Part shown: positions 8,157 to 16,383 of the stretch, piece after piece
How positions within the stretch are numbered: position 1 is the first letter of the stretch
How the letters are laid out: each line of letters begins with the position of its first letter
Source of the DNA: Autumnicola tepida
GTDB taxonomy: Bacteria; Bacteroidota; Bacteroidia; Flavobacteriales; Flavobacteriaceae
DNA length: 64,000 bases
Reading direction: 5' to 3'
NCBI RefSeq assembly: GCF_031846485.1
Contig: NZ_JAVRHQ010000001.1
Span: 186,001 to 250,000 of the forward strand
Made by a program: the position numbers and the translations under genes
The notes under the pieces: generated by a model
The model's database searches: none
The model's input: only the letters and a program-made list of their open reading frames with translations
What the model was told of the DNA's origin: nothing

Positions 8157-8666
8157 ATGAAGAAAGTGACTTATAATGAAAAGGACAATAGTGAAACTTC
8201 TGAATTAGCCGGTCTGATCAGAAAAATAGACACTTTAGATGCGCAGTATGTAAATAGGATTTGTGAGGAAATATTTAAACATCAACCTTTCTTCCTAACC
8301 GTTCTTCTAGGTTACAGAGCAGATGTTTCCCCGCAGGAGTTGGAAGAAATAATGAAAATTTATTTTTTAATATGGGAGTATTTTGGATCAAACGAAAATC
8401 TTCCCAAAAGGAAAGTGACCCAGGCCCAGTTCGAAAAGCTTCAAAGGGGTAATAAGCATATGCTTGATTATAGTGAAGGAGAACCCGAAGAATCCAGAGA
8501 AAAGATTTATACAGATACATTGCAGAATCTCCAATCTAAATCCTTGTGGACAGCTGTGCTCTTCAGATATAATAACAGACCAGTACTAATCAATATGGAT
8601 CGGGAGAACAAAGGAATAATCCTTTTAGGTATTCTTAGCTTTATTCAGAGCTTTGAAACCCAGTAG
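8157..8666 (+). CDS. IS66 passenger protein of unknown function, 169 aa
   Basis: The ATG is 49 bp after tnpC and the gene lies inside the right inverted repeat, so it moves with the element. The 169-aa product is soluble and mainly helical, acidic overall, with a central hydrophobic helix (IMKIYFLIWEYFG) and a KVTQAQFEKLQRGN motif; I do not recognise a known domain. Its frame is intact and its codon use is like tnpB/C rather than the AT-rich host segment. A role in transposition control or element maintenance is possible but not shown. The 108 bp from its stop to the IS end carry no other gene. Confidence 0.7.
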   Translation: MKKVTYNEKDNSETSELAGLIRKIDTLDAQYVNRICEEIFKHQPFFLTVLLGYRADVSPQELEEIMKIYFLIWEYFGSNENLPKRKVTQAQFEKLQRGNKHMLDYSEGEPEESREKIYTDTLQNLQSKSLWTAVLFRYNNRPVLINMDRENKGIILLGILSFIQSFETQ

Positions 8667-8755
8667 AGTTTTATAGATGGCAGGGATAGATAAGGAAGGG
8701 AATGATGGGGAATATATCTCTACTAGAAATGACCAGAATCCATAACTTCTAAAAA

Positions 8756-8774
8756 CACTGGCTCGGACGGATAC
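8756..8774 (-). repeat. IS66 right terminal inverted repeat
   Basis: Read on the minus strand it begins GTATCCGTCCG and ends CAGTG, matching the left repeat at 14 of 19 positions. Confidence 0.85.
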
Positions 8775-8782
8775 AGCAAATC
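8775..8782. repeat. IS66 target-site duplication, right copy
   Basis: AGCAAATC directly right of the element, identical to 4030-4037. Confidence 0.95.
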
Positions 8783-9443
8783 TAACTGATAGTAAAAATT
8801 TAGCAATAGAAGGAATAGAAACCGAAAAGGAGTATAATACCGAGCTGGGGAAGGTTAGAATTGACATTGTAGCGACCGTTGGTGATAAAGAGTATTTTAT
8901 TGAACCATTCTTTTCGAACTCTATAGATGATGATAAGAAGAAAAAATTATCACGAATCAAAAAGCCTACTTTGTCTATAGACCTCGTAGATTTCCTTGAT
9001 AATTTTTATTTCAATTTTTCATTTGAGACATTGAAGAAATATCTTATTTCAAAAAAAAGTAAAAAGTGGGAATATTTGTCCGAGGATGAATATGGTAGCT
9101 ATGTAGAGGGTTATCAGCAATATTTATTTGAGGAAATTGAGAGGAATAAATTTTTAATTGATAATCACAATTCTAAACTTGAAAAAATTGCAACCTTAGA
9201 AGAAGAATGCGATAAACGTAAGGAAAATATCAATATTCTTAGAAAAGAAATTCGAGAAATAGAAGATGAAATTCTTTCTCTAAAAGATGAACTTAATGTC
9301 CCATATTATTAGGAATTATAATAACGGTAAACGGAGCATATTTGGTATTCGCATTCAATCCAACCAACTTGAGTCAGTAAATGACAGGATGTTAAGTTTA
9401 TTAACGCACTAATATTAATTACTCCTAACCAATTTAATATTCA

Positions 9444-10139
9444 ATGAATAATCGATTAAATAATATAATTAAAGGTGATTTTAAGAATTTCGACCGCTGG
9501 ATTGAAGTTTTGAACCGGCAAAGGAACTCTTTATTTGATATGGAGAACCAAAGTGAGGAAGAGTTAACAAATTTGACTTACGAAACTTCTGGCATACTTG
9601 GGGAAATTGCTGATTTGGCTATAGAATATGGAAATTTTAAAGATGACTTTGATACAAGTAAAATGTACGTGAATTTATATGGACCATCATTAATAATTGA
9701 ATCAAAAAAGACTGGCGGCACTTATTATTTAGCAACTGATTTAGAAGGGATTTACTTAACAACATCATTTCTTCATGCTGATAACCTGAAAAATATGAGC
9801 GATTCTTTTTGGCTAGAACTTTTTAAGCTAAAAAAATTCAGTGGATTTGAGTATGAGGAAAATTCATTTTTCTCAATCGATGTGCAAAGAAAATATCCTG
9901 AATTATTTCATACTTACAAAGATACATTGTTCTTAATGTTTAGAAAATTCTTTTTATCGCATACAGAAAAACATAATGACATAGATATTGGAAACTTCAA
10001 AGTTAAATGGAAGCCTGACGAGGATTTCAGTAAAATGATTTCGGAAATATGTTTAGCATTTAAATCTATGTATAAAATGGACTATCAATTGTGGAAAATA
10101 ACTGACTTGCGAATGAAAAAGAATGATACTAGGAAGTAA
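9444..10139 (+). CDS. hypothetical protein, 231 aa
   Basis: The product is soluble, acidic, and rich in aromatic residues, without signal peptide, membrane helix or known catalytic motif. The first ~60 residues look like a helical pair; the middle (about 75-120) looks like a beta-rich strand region (YVNLYGPSLIIES, GGTYYLATDLEGIYLTT). I do not recognise the family. It follows the CoiA-like pseudogene by 131 bp on the same strand and ends before a 534-bp non-coding stretch. AT-rich codon use places it with the left accessory segment. Confidence 0.55.
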   Translation: MNNRLNNIIKGDFKNFDRWIEVLNRQRNSLFDMENQSEEELTNLTYETSGILGEIADLAIEYGNFKDDFDTSKMYVNLYGPSLIIESKKTGGTYYLATDLEGIYLTTSFLHADNLKNMSDSFWLELFKLKKFSGFEYEENSFFSIDVQRKYPELFHTYKDTLFLMFRKFFLSHTEKHNDIDIGNFKVKWKPDEDFSKMISEICLAFKSMYKMDYQLWKITDLRMKKNDTRK

Positions 10140-10673
10140 GCCTTCCTGTTGGTGGTACGGACGAATGTATATGCAAATTTTTAGTATCAATTATTTATAG
10201 CAGCTCAGAGGTCACAAACATACCAAAAATTATGAAGGGAGATATACATTATAGTCTTCACTAAAAAGGCCGAGAGAACCAGAGCAATAAAATCTTGCCT
10301 AACACTTGAAAAACCATAAAGAATCGTGTAAAGTTTTAATTACTGAATTTCCTTTTCCGGGTGGTTCACTTATGTACCTTGGTAAGATATATAATATGCT
10401 AGAAACTCTCGCCTCAGCGCTGGATAAAATAAGCCCCGCCTCATACGGGACTTATTTGCAGATTAATATTAGATAACGCCGTCTTTATCAGCCGCAAGTC
10501 GCCCCCATCATCTGCAAGGTGTTGGCCACTCCTTAACCGCTATCTTCAACTTGAATTCAAATATAAAGGACTTTTAAATAACTGTATATTACAAGCTGGG
10601 AAACTTAATTTTTTCTAAATTGGTTTTTAACCAGTGAGAATATAGAAATCTAAGGGAGATATAATAAATAAAA
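10140..10673. other. non-coding stretch with hairpin and possible recombinase remnant
   Basis: I see no convincing gene in these 534 bp. At 10441-10539 a 32-codon frame on the minus strand reads like a fragment of a tyrosine recombinase C-terminal region (an HLxxDGGDLRxIK pattern), closed by a stop just upstream. This is a weak similarity. A strong hairpin sits at 10427-10457. Confidence 0.35.
10427..10457 (-). terminator. hairpin, terminator-like on minus strand
   Basis: AAATAAG pairs with CTTATTT and CCCG with CGGG around a short loop, with one unpaired base on each side. Read on the minus strand it ends in CTTATTTTA, a short T-rich tail. No intact minus-strand gene lies upstream. Confidence 0.4.
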
Positions 10674-10682
10674 ATGGGAGTT

Positions 10683-11117
10683 ATGAAGTCATTAAAAATC
10701 CAGCTTGCTTTCTTAACAATCATACTATGTTTTTCATCTTGCAAAGAAAATAATGTAAGTAAAGATGCCTTCAGCTCTAAGGAAATGCTCATCAGAATAG
10801 CAGAATTAGAAATTTATCCTGAGTACATAGAGGAATATAAGGAAATTTTGAAAGAAGAAGCTGAGGCCTCTGTTAGGGTGGAGCCCGGGGTCGTTTCAAT
10901 TTTCCCCATGTATCAAACGGAAAACCCTAACCAAATAAGGATTTTAGAAATTTATGCTGATAAAAAAGCATACGAGTCTCATTTGGAAGCACCGCATTTT
11001 CAATATTATAAAACCAATACCCAGAGAATGGTAAAATCTCTGAAATTAATAGATATGAAAGCAATTGATGAAGAGTCAATGCCAGAAATATTTAAAAAAA
11101 TTGACGGACATAATTAG
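10683..11117 (+). CDS. antibiotic biosynthesis monooxygenase-domain lipoprotein
   Basis: The frame opens at ATG 10674, but ATG 10683 (MKSLKIQLAF) gives a cleaner lipoprotein signal: basic start, hydrophobic core, and lipobox FSSC with Cys at residue 20 from that start. The mature part is a single ABM ferredoxin-like domain with IRIAELEIYPEYIEEYKEIL, VEPGVVSIFPMYQ and ILEIYADKKAYESHLEAPHFQYYK. These are the signature strands of YgiN/ABM quinol-monooxygenase-like proteins. Substrate is unknown; membrane anchoring suggests an envelope role. It sits between the non-coding stretch and the integrase, inside the proposed element. Confidence 0.8.
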   Translation: MKSLKIQLAFLTIILCFSSCKENNVSKDAFSSKEMLIRIAELEIYPEYIEEYKEILKEEAEASVRVEPGVVSIFPMYQTENPNQIRILEIYADKKAYESHLEAPHFQYYKTNTQRMVKSLKLIDMKAIDEESMPEIFKKIDGHN

Positions 11118-11275
11118 CAGATTTTCTGTTAATCCATTACTGAATATATCTTTAATAACCCTGAAATTAATCTCTCCCGCATCTGTATTTGCAGAAGATA
11201 TTCTTGGAAATGGAAAGATACTACTGAGGTCACCGGCACCTTTCAAAAAATTTAGGTAATTGCCATCACCTAAAT

Positions 11276-12481
11276 TTAAAAATTGATTACACTATCCAAA
11301 GCCTCATCAGCTTCTTTATGAATAAAATTCGCTTGATAATTTATGGTGGTAGTTACCGAGGAATGGCGGTAGAGTTTTTGTAACATTTGAATTGGAATTT
11401 TATCGCCAGAAATATTCCCGAAGCTGTGACGGGCGATATGCATGCTCATTTTTTTCTTAATCTCTAGTTTTGATGCCACCCTTTTTAGGAGCCGGTTTAG
11501 GTTTCTGTTTACACTTTGGGTTCTAATAGAAACTCTATGGGTATCTGATAGGTCTGTGTCTTTGAGATAATCAAAAATCAAATCCTGTAGGGAATCTTTC
11601 TTTCGATACTGTTTGAATATAGCCTCAGCCTTTTCTGGTGTTTTAAGGGTTACCAATTTACTGTTTTTGTTCATTCGGTACATTAACCTTCCATCATTAA
11701 AATCTGACCATTTTAATTTTAATACATCACCTACCCTGATCCCGGCAAAATAAAAACTGATAAGCCATACATGCACGGCTTTTTGCTGAGGTTCTGTCAG
11801 ATCGGCGGCATTTTCCAGGCGTTGTATCTCTTTAAGGTTTAAACCAATTTTCTGGGTTTCTGGAATTTTGATCTGAATTTTTCCTTTTCCGAAGGGATAC
11901 ATACCTCTGTCAACTAAAGATTCAGATATGGCAAGATTGTAAATAGTTCGTATTAAAATCAGATAGTTCACTACCGTACGCGGTGAACGCTTTTTATCAT
12001 GAAGTAAATAGGCTTCAAATTTTTTAAGAAGTGAAACAGTTATCTCATTAAAACCTAATTCGTTTTTCTTTATAAATTTTTTTAGCTTTTTTAAGCGACC
12101 TACCTCAGTATCATATTGATGATGTCGATTCCTGTTTTTTAAATTTTCCAGATGCTTATCTGCAATTTCAAAAAAATCGACTTTTTTATTCTGTGTGATT
12201 TTCCTTTTTATGGATCTAACGTTTTGGTATTCTTCACTGCTTTCAGCTTCGAGAACTTTCTTATTTGCTTCGGCAATTTTCGATATAATAAAATTGTTGA
12301 TGTAATTGGCATTAGGATGTTTTTTCCTCACACACCTATTTGTTTTATCCCAGTATTTTTCTTCAATATATTGACCGGTACCCAGAAACGTACTTTTTCT
12401 GTCTTTTGTGATCCTAATTGCTATCGGAAATTTATTTTCTGAGTTCTTTTTTTTGCGTAAAACTGCTCTAATGGTTGCCAT
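11276..12481 (-). CDS. int: tyrosine recombinase (integrase), Bacteroidota type
   Basis: The 401-aa product has an N-terminal arm-binding domain, a SAM-like core-binding domain (about 100-200), and a C-terminal catalytic domain. The catalytic set is complete: R249 (GIRVGD), H348 and R351 (HIARH), H373 (YRHSS) and nucleophile Y382 (INYQ). The layout is that of integrases of Bacteroidota integrative elements and phages. The gene start is 160 bp from a tRNA-Met 3' fragment, the usual position of an integrase relative to its attachment site. It reads leftward, into the element. No excisionase gene is evident next to it. Confidence 0.93.
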   Translation of the reverse strand: MATIRAVLRKKKNSENKFPIAIRITKDRKSTFLGTGQYIEEKYWDKTNRCVRKKHPNANYINNFIISKIAEANKKVLEAESSEEYQNVRSIKRKITQNKKVDFFEIADKHLENLKNRNRHHQYDTEVGRLKKLKKFIKKNELGFNEITVSLLKKFEAYLLHDKKRSPRTVVNYLILIRTIYNLAISESLVDRGMYPFGKGKIQIKIPETQKIGLNLKEIQRLENAADLTEPQQKAVHVWLISFYFAGIRVGDVLKLKWSDFNDGRLMYRMNKNSKLVTLKTPEKAEAIFKQYRKKDSLQDLIFDYLKDTDLSDTHRVSIRTQSVNRNLNRLLKRVASKLEIKKKMSMHIARHSFGNISGDKIPIQMLQKLYRHSSVTTTINYQANFIHKEADEALDSVINF

Positions 12482-12643
12482 AATAAATACATTGAATTAT
12501 AAATATAGTGAATTATGGGTACAACATAGGTACAACATTTATTAGTTTAAAGCCTTATTTTTTAATATTGAAAAATATTGAAATAATCGTAAATCATTGA
12601 AAAACAGGTATTTTAAGTGTATTTGAAGGGTGGAGGTTGAAAA

Positions 12644-12688
12644 CTCATAACCCGAAGGTCACTGGTTCGAGTCCAGTTCCCGCTACTA
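12644..12688 (+). repeat. tRNA-Met(CAU) 3' half, attachment-site copy
   Basis: The stretch reads as the 3' half of a tRNA from the anticodon loop CTCATAA through the T-arm (GGTTCGAGTCC) to the acceptor strand CCCGCTAC. The 5' half is absent, because the bases before the loop do not pair with the anticodon stem. A tRNA-style terminator follows. This is what a tyrosine-recombinase element leaves at its distal end after integrating in the anticodon loop of a tRNA gene. The complete tRNA should lie at the other end, left of the window. Confidence 0.8.
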
Positions 12689-12698
12689 TCAAAGACAG

Positions 12699-12727
12699 GG
12701 CTTCACAGAAATGTGAAGCCTTTTTTT
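12699..12727 (+). terminator. rho-independent terminator after tRNA fragment
   Basis: A 9-bp perfect stem GGCTTCACA / TGTGAAGCC with a GAAA loop is followed by seven T. It was probably the native terminator of the interrupted tRNA-Met gene. Confidence 0.9.
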
Positions 12728-12758
12728 ATGGCATATTCAGAAGTAAAGCAATTTTCAT

Positions 12759-12885
12759 GGATCATTCCTAAAAGTTGTGGACTAGGCAAATATTCTGATT
12801 AACCTGAACAGGAAGAATTCAAGGATCATTCCTAAAAGTTGTGGACTAGGCAAATATTCTGGTTAATCTGAACAGGAAGAATTCC
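12759..12885. repeat. 64-bp tandem duplication
   Basis: Two adjacent copies (12759-12822 and 12823-about 12885) begin GGATCATTCCTAAAAGTTG and differ at about two positions in the GATTAACC / GGTTAATC segment. They lie in the otherwise empty 594-bp stretch between the integrase and the next gene (12482-13075), which also holds the tRNA fragment and terminator. I see no coding frame in the repeat. Confidence 0.85.
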
Positions 12886-13075
12886 ATATTTTTCACTCCT
12901 CTAAACTGACTTCTAAAGGCTTTAATTTTTTGCATTACAGGATTTCTTACCCCCTCCCTTTTTTCTAAACTTAAATTCATATCTGTAATTTATTGATTCT
13001 TAGTAAATTATTGAATAAATTTAATGATATTTATAGTGTTTAGTATAAAAAATCTAACCACTAATTATTTCAGCC

Positions 13076-13570
13076 ATGAAAGAAAAGATAGAATCCCTTA
13101 CCGACGAGCAGGCCCAACATGCTTTATTACGTTTTTATGAACTTTTACCGGAAGAGTTTTGGCAGGGTTCCAGACTTACCTTTGGAGACTTTGAATTCTG
13201 GCAGGAAGAGATACAAGAAGCTGCAACCCCGGAGATACAACCTTTTCTTAAAGCAGTGGAAGACGAGGCTGATCCATCAGCAAGGGGAGAAACATCACGG
13301 CTTGTACTGAAGCAGATGGCAGCGCACAAAGATTTTCAGCCTTACCTGGAACAGGCTGTGGAAGAGGCTAAAATTCCGCATATGGCTCCCATTCCAGAAA
13401 TTATTATTGCGGCCACTATTGTACTGGCAGCAATGCCTAAAGAGATTGAATGGAATAATTCGGCTGGAAATCAATTGAAAATCAAGTTAGGGCACTTAGA
13501 TAGTGCAGCTGAATTCATCAAATCTATTACCTCTTTTCTAAAAGAATCCAAAGGACTGTTGCCATTCTAA
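13076..13570 (+). CDS. hypothetical protein upstream of CHAT protease, 164 aa
   Basis: The family is not recognised. The product is soluble, acidic and mostly helical, with a hydrophobic helix near residues 105-125 (PEIIIAATIVLAAMP) that could be a buried or membrane-inserting helix. It ends 18 bp before the CHAT gene on the same strand, so they form one operon. A small companion next to a TPR-CHAT protease could be its substrate, inhibitor or sensor. That is inference from position only, since no motif identifies it. The ATG is preceded by an AT-rich leader suitable for a promoter. Confidence 0.6.
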   Translation: MKEKIESLTDEQAQHALLRFYELLPEEFWQGSRLTFGDFEFWQEEIQEAATPEIQPFLKAVEDEADPSARGETSRLVLKQMAAHKDFQPYLEQAVEEAKIPHMAPIPEIIIAATIVLAAMPKEIEWNNSAGNQLKIKLGHLDSAAEFIKSITSFLKESKGLLPF

Positions 13571-13588
13571 AACAAAAAGAATCCAGGT

Positions 13589-16246
13589 ATGAGTACGCTG
13601 GTGGAACAGATGAAGCTATTGCAGGAGGCGAATAGGAAACTTGATATCGCCATCCAGGAAAAATGGTGTCTGCTCCCTTACCAGCCTGAAAAAGCAAACA
13701 GTGAATTTATAAAAATAAACCAGGAGTTTCAGCAGCTTTCTAAAGACTGGGAGCAATGGTTAAGGGATTTTGAAAGTTTCAATATTGACAATAAAATTGA
13801 TCTTCGGGATCAGATCAACTCCATACTTGACCAAATGGAGCAGTTTCTCAATCAGGGAATGGGGCTGGCTCTGGCTTTACTTGGCAGGTTAGTTGAGGCC
13901 CAGCAGGCTTATGAGCGGAGCCTGAACTTACTTGCAAATTCTCCCGGTCCTTCCGAGGCTTCTTTGAAAGAGGCAATGGGGCAGCTTGCTCTACAACGGG
14001 CTAACTTTGATGAAGCCGAAGAATATTTCCAGTCTGCTTACGATGGTTTTATGAAGTTTGCCGTACCGGAGGCCTGGCTAAAGTTTGTAAACCCCGAAGA
14101 TCTAAAAAAATCTGCCCGTCTTTCGCTGGAAGGTGCAGCCAGAATGCTTGATAACCTGGCACAGGTTGCTCTGCAACGTGGGGATCGCGAAACATTTCTG
14201 CAGCGTCAGTTAAAAGCTATTGAATTTGCTAATAGCAAGGATTTTCCCCGCCTGGCAAGGAGCCTGTGGCTTAATTTCTATACCTGGCAACTTCAATGGG
14301 ACGTACGCGGTAGGCTTCCGGATATTTTAAAGCAAAAGTTTAACGAGCTGCAAGATATGCAGGAAGGTGTGGGATCTGGTTTGGAGACAGATACCCTTAT
14401 TCTTGAAGCCGAAAACAGTATTGTTCGCGGCAGTAGAAGCCAGGCTAGGAAACTATTGAATAAAGCAAGAGGGATTCTGGAGAAGGAACCCCACCTGATG
14501 GATAAGCGTTGGAAGCTGCATTTAGCATTCGTTAATTATTACGAATGGCAGGATGATATCCTAACCGCAATTGCGCATGCCGAAGCAGCTTTAGAGGCTG
14601 CCAAACATACCGGAGTGCCTGATCTTATTTATCAGGCCACCGATAGCCTGGTTCGCTTATCGGCCCTTGAGAAAGCAACATCCGGCCATTATTCAAGGGC
14701 AAAAAAACTGTTGGACAATACAATAGATATGCTCAGGCAAATCGAGGCGGGTGAGGTCCTGTCGCAGGCGCTAATGCAACGGGCCCTGGCATATCATCTA
14801 CCTTCCGGTAATTATAAAAAAGCCCTTGCTGAACTTGATGAGGCTGAAGGATATGTTAGAACCCGGGATTTGCGGCAGCTGATCCTGGGTGCACAGGCGG
14901 CTGCTTTAAAGATGAATGGGCAAAAGGAAGCGGCATTAATAAAAATTCAGCAAGCCATTAATTTATGCCAGGAGCAGATGTTGCCGCAGGGGCAGGCTTC
15001 TGCGAAAAGTTATAGGGATTTACTTCATCAAACTGAAACCCTGCACGAAGCTGCGGCAATTTTATCGGCAGATCTGGGGCGGGTAACCGAAGCTTTTGGC
15101 TGGTCAGAAAAAGGTAAGACCCTCCTGCTACGGCAGCAGTTAGCGCAGGCAGGGCAGAAATCTCAATCGGATACATGGGAGATTCCGGGGGTCACCTACA
15201 ATGAAGAATTGCAACAATCTCTCAAAGAAGAGTCAACGGCATTCCTGTTCTTTTGTATTGGAACCGGCAGAACATTGGCCCTGCTGCTTGACCCAACAAA
15301 GACGGCACCTAAACCATTTTTTGTTGACCTTAAAGAGACAGACCTTCAGGGAACAAAATTAGCCAAAGGCTTATGGCCTTCAAGTATTACAAGCGAAAAT
15401 GAATTTGTCCAACTTCTTTCCTATTTGTCTGAGAAGCTATTAAAGCCGATTGCAGATGTCCTGCAGGATGTAATGGGCCGGTGCGAAACTCTATATATAG
15501 TCCCTGATTCCAGATTGTACCTTGTTCCTTTCAGTGCGCTTAGTTGCAATGGAAAACTGCTTGTGGAACACAATCACTGCTCTCTTGCTCTTGCGCCCTC
15601 TGTTGCACTGTGGCAATGGTGCCGGCAGCGTCGCCTGGCCATCAGGGAGCGTAGCTGTATGGTGGTTGGCACCGGGCATTCGGGTAAATTTTCTTTTGCA
15701 AATCAGGCAAGGGCAATCATGAGGGGATGTAACTGGAAGAATTCGCCAACTTATCTTCTGGATGACGAAAGAGAGGTAACGGCTGAAGGTATTTGGCAGA
15801 CTGCCAAAAAACATAGTGTACTACACTTTTCCTGTCATGGAATGGAGGAGCCTACAACTCTCGATACGCTTTCTGCATTGCACCTTGTGCTCTCCAACAA
15901 TGAAAAATGGCATGCTAAAGATGTTTTTAGTCACAAAAATGAATTGTCTGCTGAGCTTGTATTTTTAAACGCCTGTATGTCTGGCAGGTTTAGGTTGCAG
16001 GAAGGTGTGGCTATCGGGGGATTTTGGGAAGCTTTTTTGCATGCCGGCGCAACCTCCATAATTGCCACCCTGGCTGAAGTTCATCCCAAAGATGCTGAAC
16101 AGCTTGCACAATCATTCTACAGAATCTGGTTAAAGGGTAACATAACCAAAGCCCGGGCACTACAAATGGCGCAACAGGAATTGCGTGAAAAAAACACTGA
16201 TTCCTTTCACTGGGCCCGCTATATCCTGATTGGTGACTGCCGTTAA
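13589..16246 (+). CDS. TPR-CHAT caspase-like protease
   Basis: The 885-aa protein has a long N-terminal helical/TPR-like region (about 1-500) with repeats such as ALALLGRLVEAQQAYERSL and QLALQRANFDEAEEYFQSAY. A C-terminal CHAT domain (about 520-885) carries the catalytic dyad: H750 in HFSCHG and C796 in NACMSG, both in the right sequence context. The end (GATSIIATLAEV...FYRIWL) is also typical. CHAT domains are clan CD cysteine proteases related to separase and caspase; bacterial ones act as executioner or activating proteases in some defence systems (for example with gasdermin or type III-E CRISPR). Here the neighbours are a small unknown protein and a patatin lipase. No membrane segment is seen. 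The substrate is unknown. Confidence 0.92.
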   Translation: MSTLVEQMKLLQEANRKLDIAIQEKWCLLPYQPEKANSEFIKINQEFQQLSKDWEQWLRDFESFNIDNKIDLRDQINSILDQMEQFLNQGMGLALALLGRLVEAQQAYERSLNLLANSPGPSEASLKEAMGQLALQRANFDEAEEYFQSAYDGFMKFAVPEAWLKFVNPEDLKKSARLSLEGAARMLDNLAQVALQRGDRETFLQRQLKAIEFANSKDFPRLARSLWLNFYTWQLQWDVRGRLPDILKQKFNELQDMQEGVGSGLETDTLILEAENSIVRGSRSQARKLLNKARGILEKEPHLMDKRWKLHLAFVNYYEWQDDILTAIAHAEAALEAAKHTGVPDLIYQATDSLVRLSALEKATSGHYSRAKKLLDNTIDMLRQIEAGEVLSQALMQRALAYHLPSGNYKKALAELDEAEGYVRTRDLRQLILGAQAAALKMNGQKEAALIKIQQAINLCQEQMLPQGQASAKSYRDLLHQTETLHEAAAILSADLGRVTEAFGWSEKGKTLLLRQQLAQAGQKSQSDTWEIPGVTYNEELQQSLKEESTAFLFFCIGTGRTLALLLDPTKTAPKPFFVDLKETDLQGTKLAKGLWPSSITSENEFVQLLSYLSEKLLKPIADVLQDVMGRCETLYIVPDSRLYLVPFSALSCNGKLLVEHNHCSLALAPSVALWQWCRQRRLAIRERSCMVVGTGHSGKFSFANQARAIMRGCNWKNSPTYLLDDEREVTAEGIWQTAKKHSVLHFSCHGMEEPTTLDTLSALHLVLSNNEKWHAKDVFSHKNELSAELVFLNACMSGRFRLQEGVAIGGFWEAFLHAGATSIIATLAEVHPKDAEQLAQSFYRIWLKGNITKARALQMAQQELREKNTDSFHWARYILIGDCR

Positions 16247-16383
16247 TGCTTCAGATTATTCTCTCTAAAATTTTAATATTTATAGATACCTGCCTAAGGC
16301 TTCTGCCTGCCATCATTACGATAAAGGAAAAGTGATAATGAAAAGCCTCTCGATTTCAGTAGGAGGAACTGCATTCTGCTGCT

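Larger units (their letters stand above)
4038..8774 (+). mobile_element. IS66-family element with group II intron and passenger gene
   Basis: The 4,737-bp element is bounded by terminal inverted repeats starting GTATGCGTCCG (left) and GTATCCGTCCG (right, read on the minus strand), with 14 of 19 positions matching. It is flanked by the perfect 8-bp duplication AGCAAATC. It contains tnpA, tnpB and tnpC in the standard IS66 order. tnpC is interrupted by a group II intron of about 1.86 kb, and a 169-aa passenger gene sits between tnpC and the right end. Without the intron the element would be about 2.9 kb, somewhat longer than a plain IS66. The insertion destroyed a CoiA-like gene. Confidence 0.95.
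3653..9312 (+). pseudogene. CoiA-like nuclease gene interrupted by IS66
   Basis: The 5' part (3653-4037, TTG start) encodes a zinc-ribbon-like CPVC followed by HFRH and SYIHWLTKEVFK, as in the N-terminal half of CoiA-like competence/nuclease proteins. The 3' part (8783-9312) encodes the matching core, with ETEKEY...KVRIDIVA and a conserved D-x-x...E-P strand pattern of a PD-(D/E)XK-type fold, then a coiled-coil C-terminus. An IS66 element with an 8-bp duplication separates them. Removing 4038-8774 plus one duplication copy joins ...KKGLKAN to LTDSKN... in one frame of 304 codons plus stop. The gene was therefore intact before insertion. The 5' part now runs about 20 codons into IS sequence. 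CoiA helps natural transformation in Firmicutes; the function of this variant is unknown. Confidence 0.85.

Noticed and set aside
8971..9312. Independent 113-aa coiled-coil gene
   Set aside because: The frame is open further upstream to the IS66 end and joins the CoiA-like 5' part exactly; it is the 3' part of the broken gene.
12600..12690. Complete tRNA gene near the integrase
   Set aside because: The 5' half is missing: no acceptor partner for CCCGCTAC and no D-arm upstream, so only a 3' fragment is called.
12759..12885. CRISPR array
   Set aside because: Only two directly adjacent 64-bp copies without spacers; no cas genes nearby.
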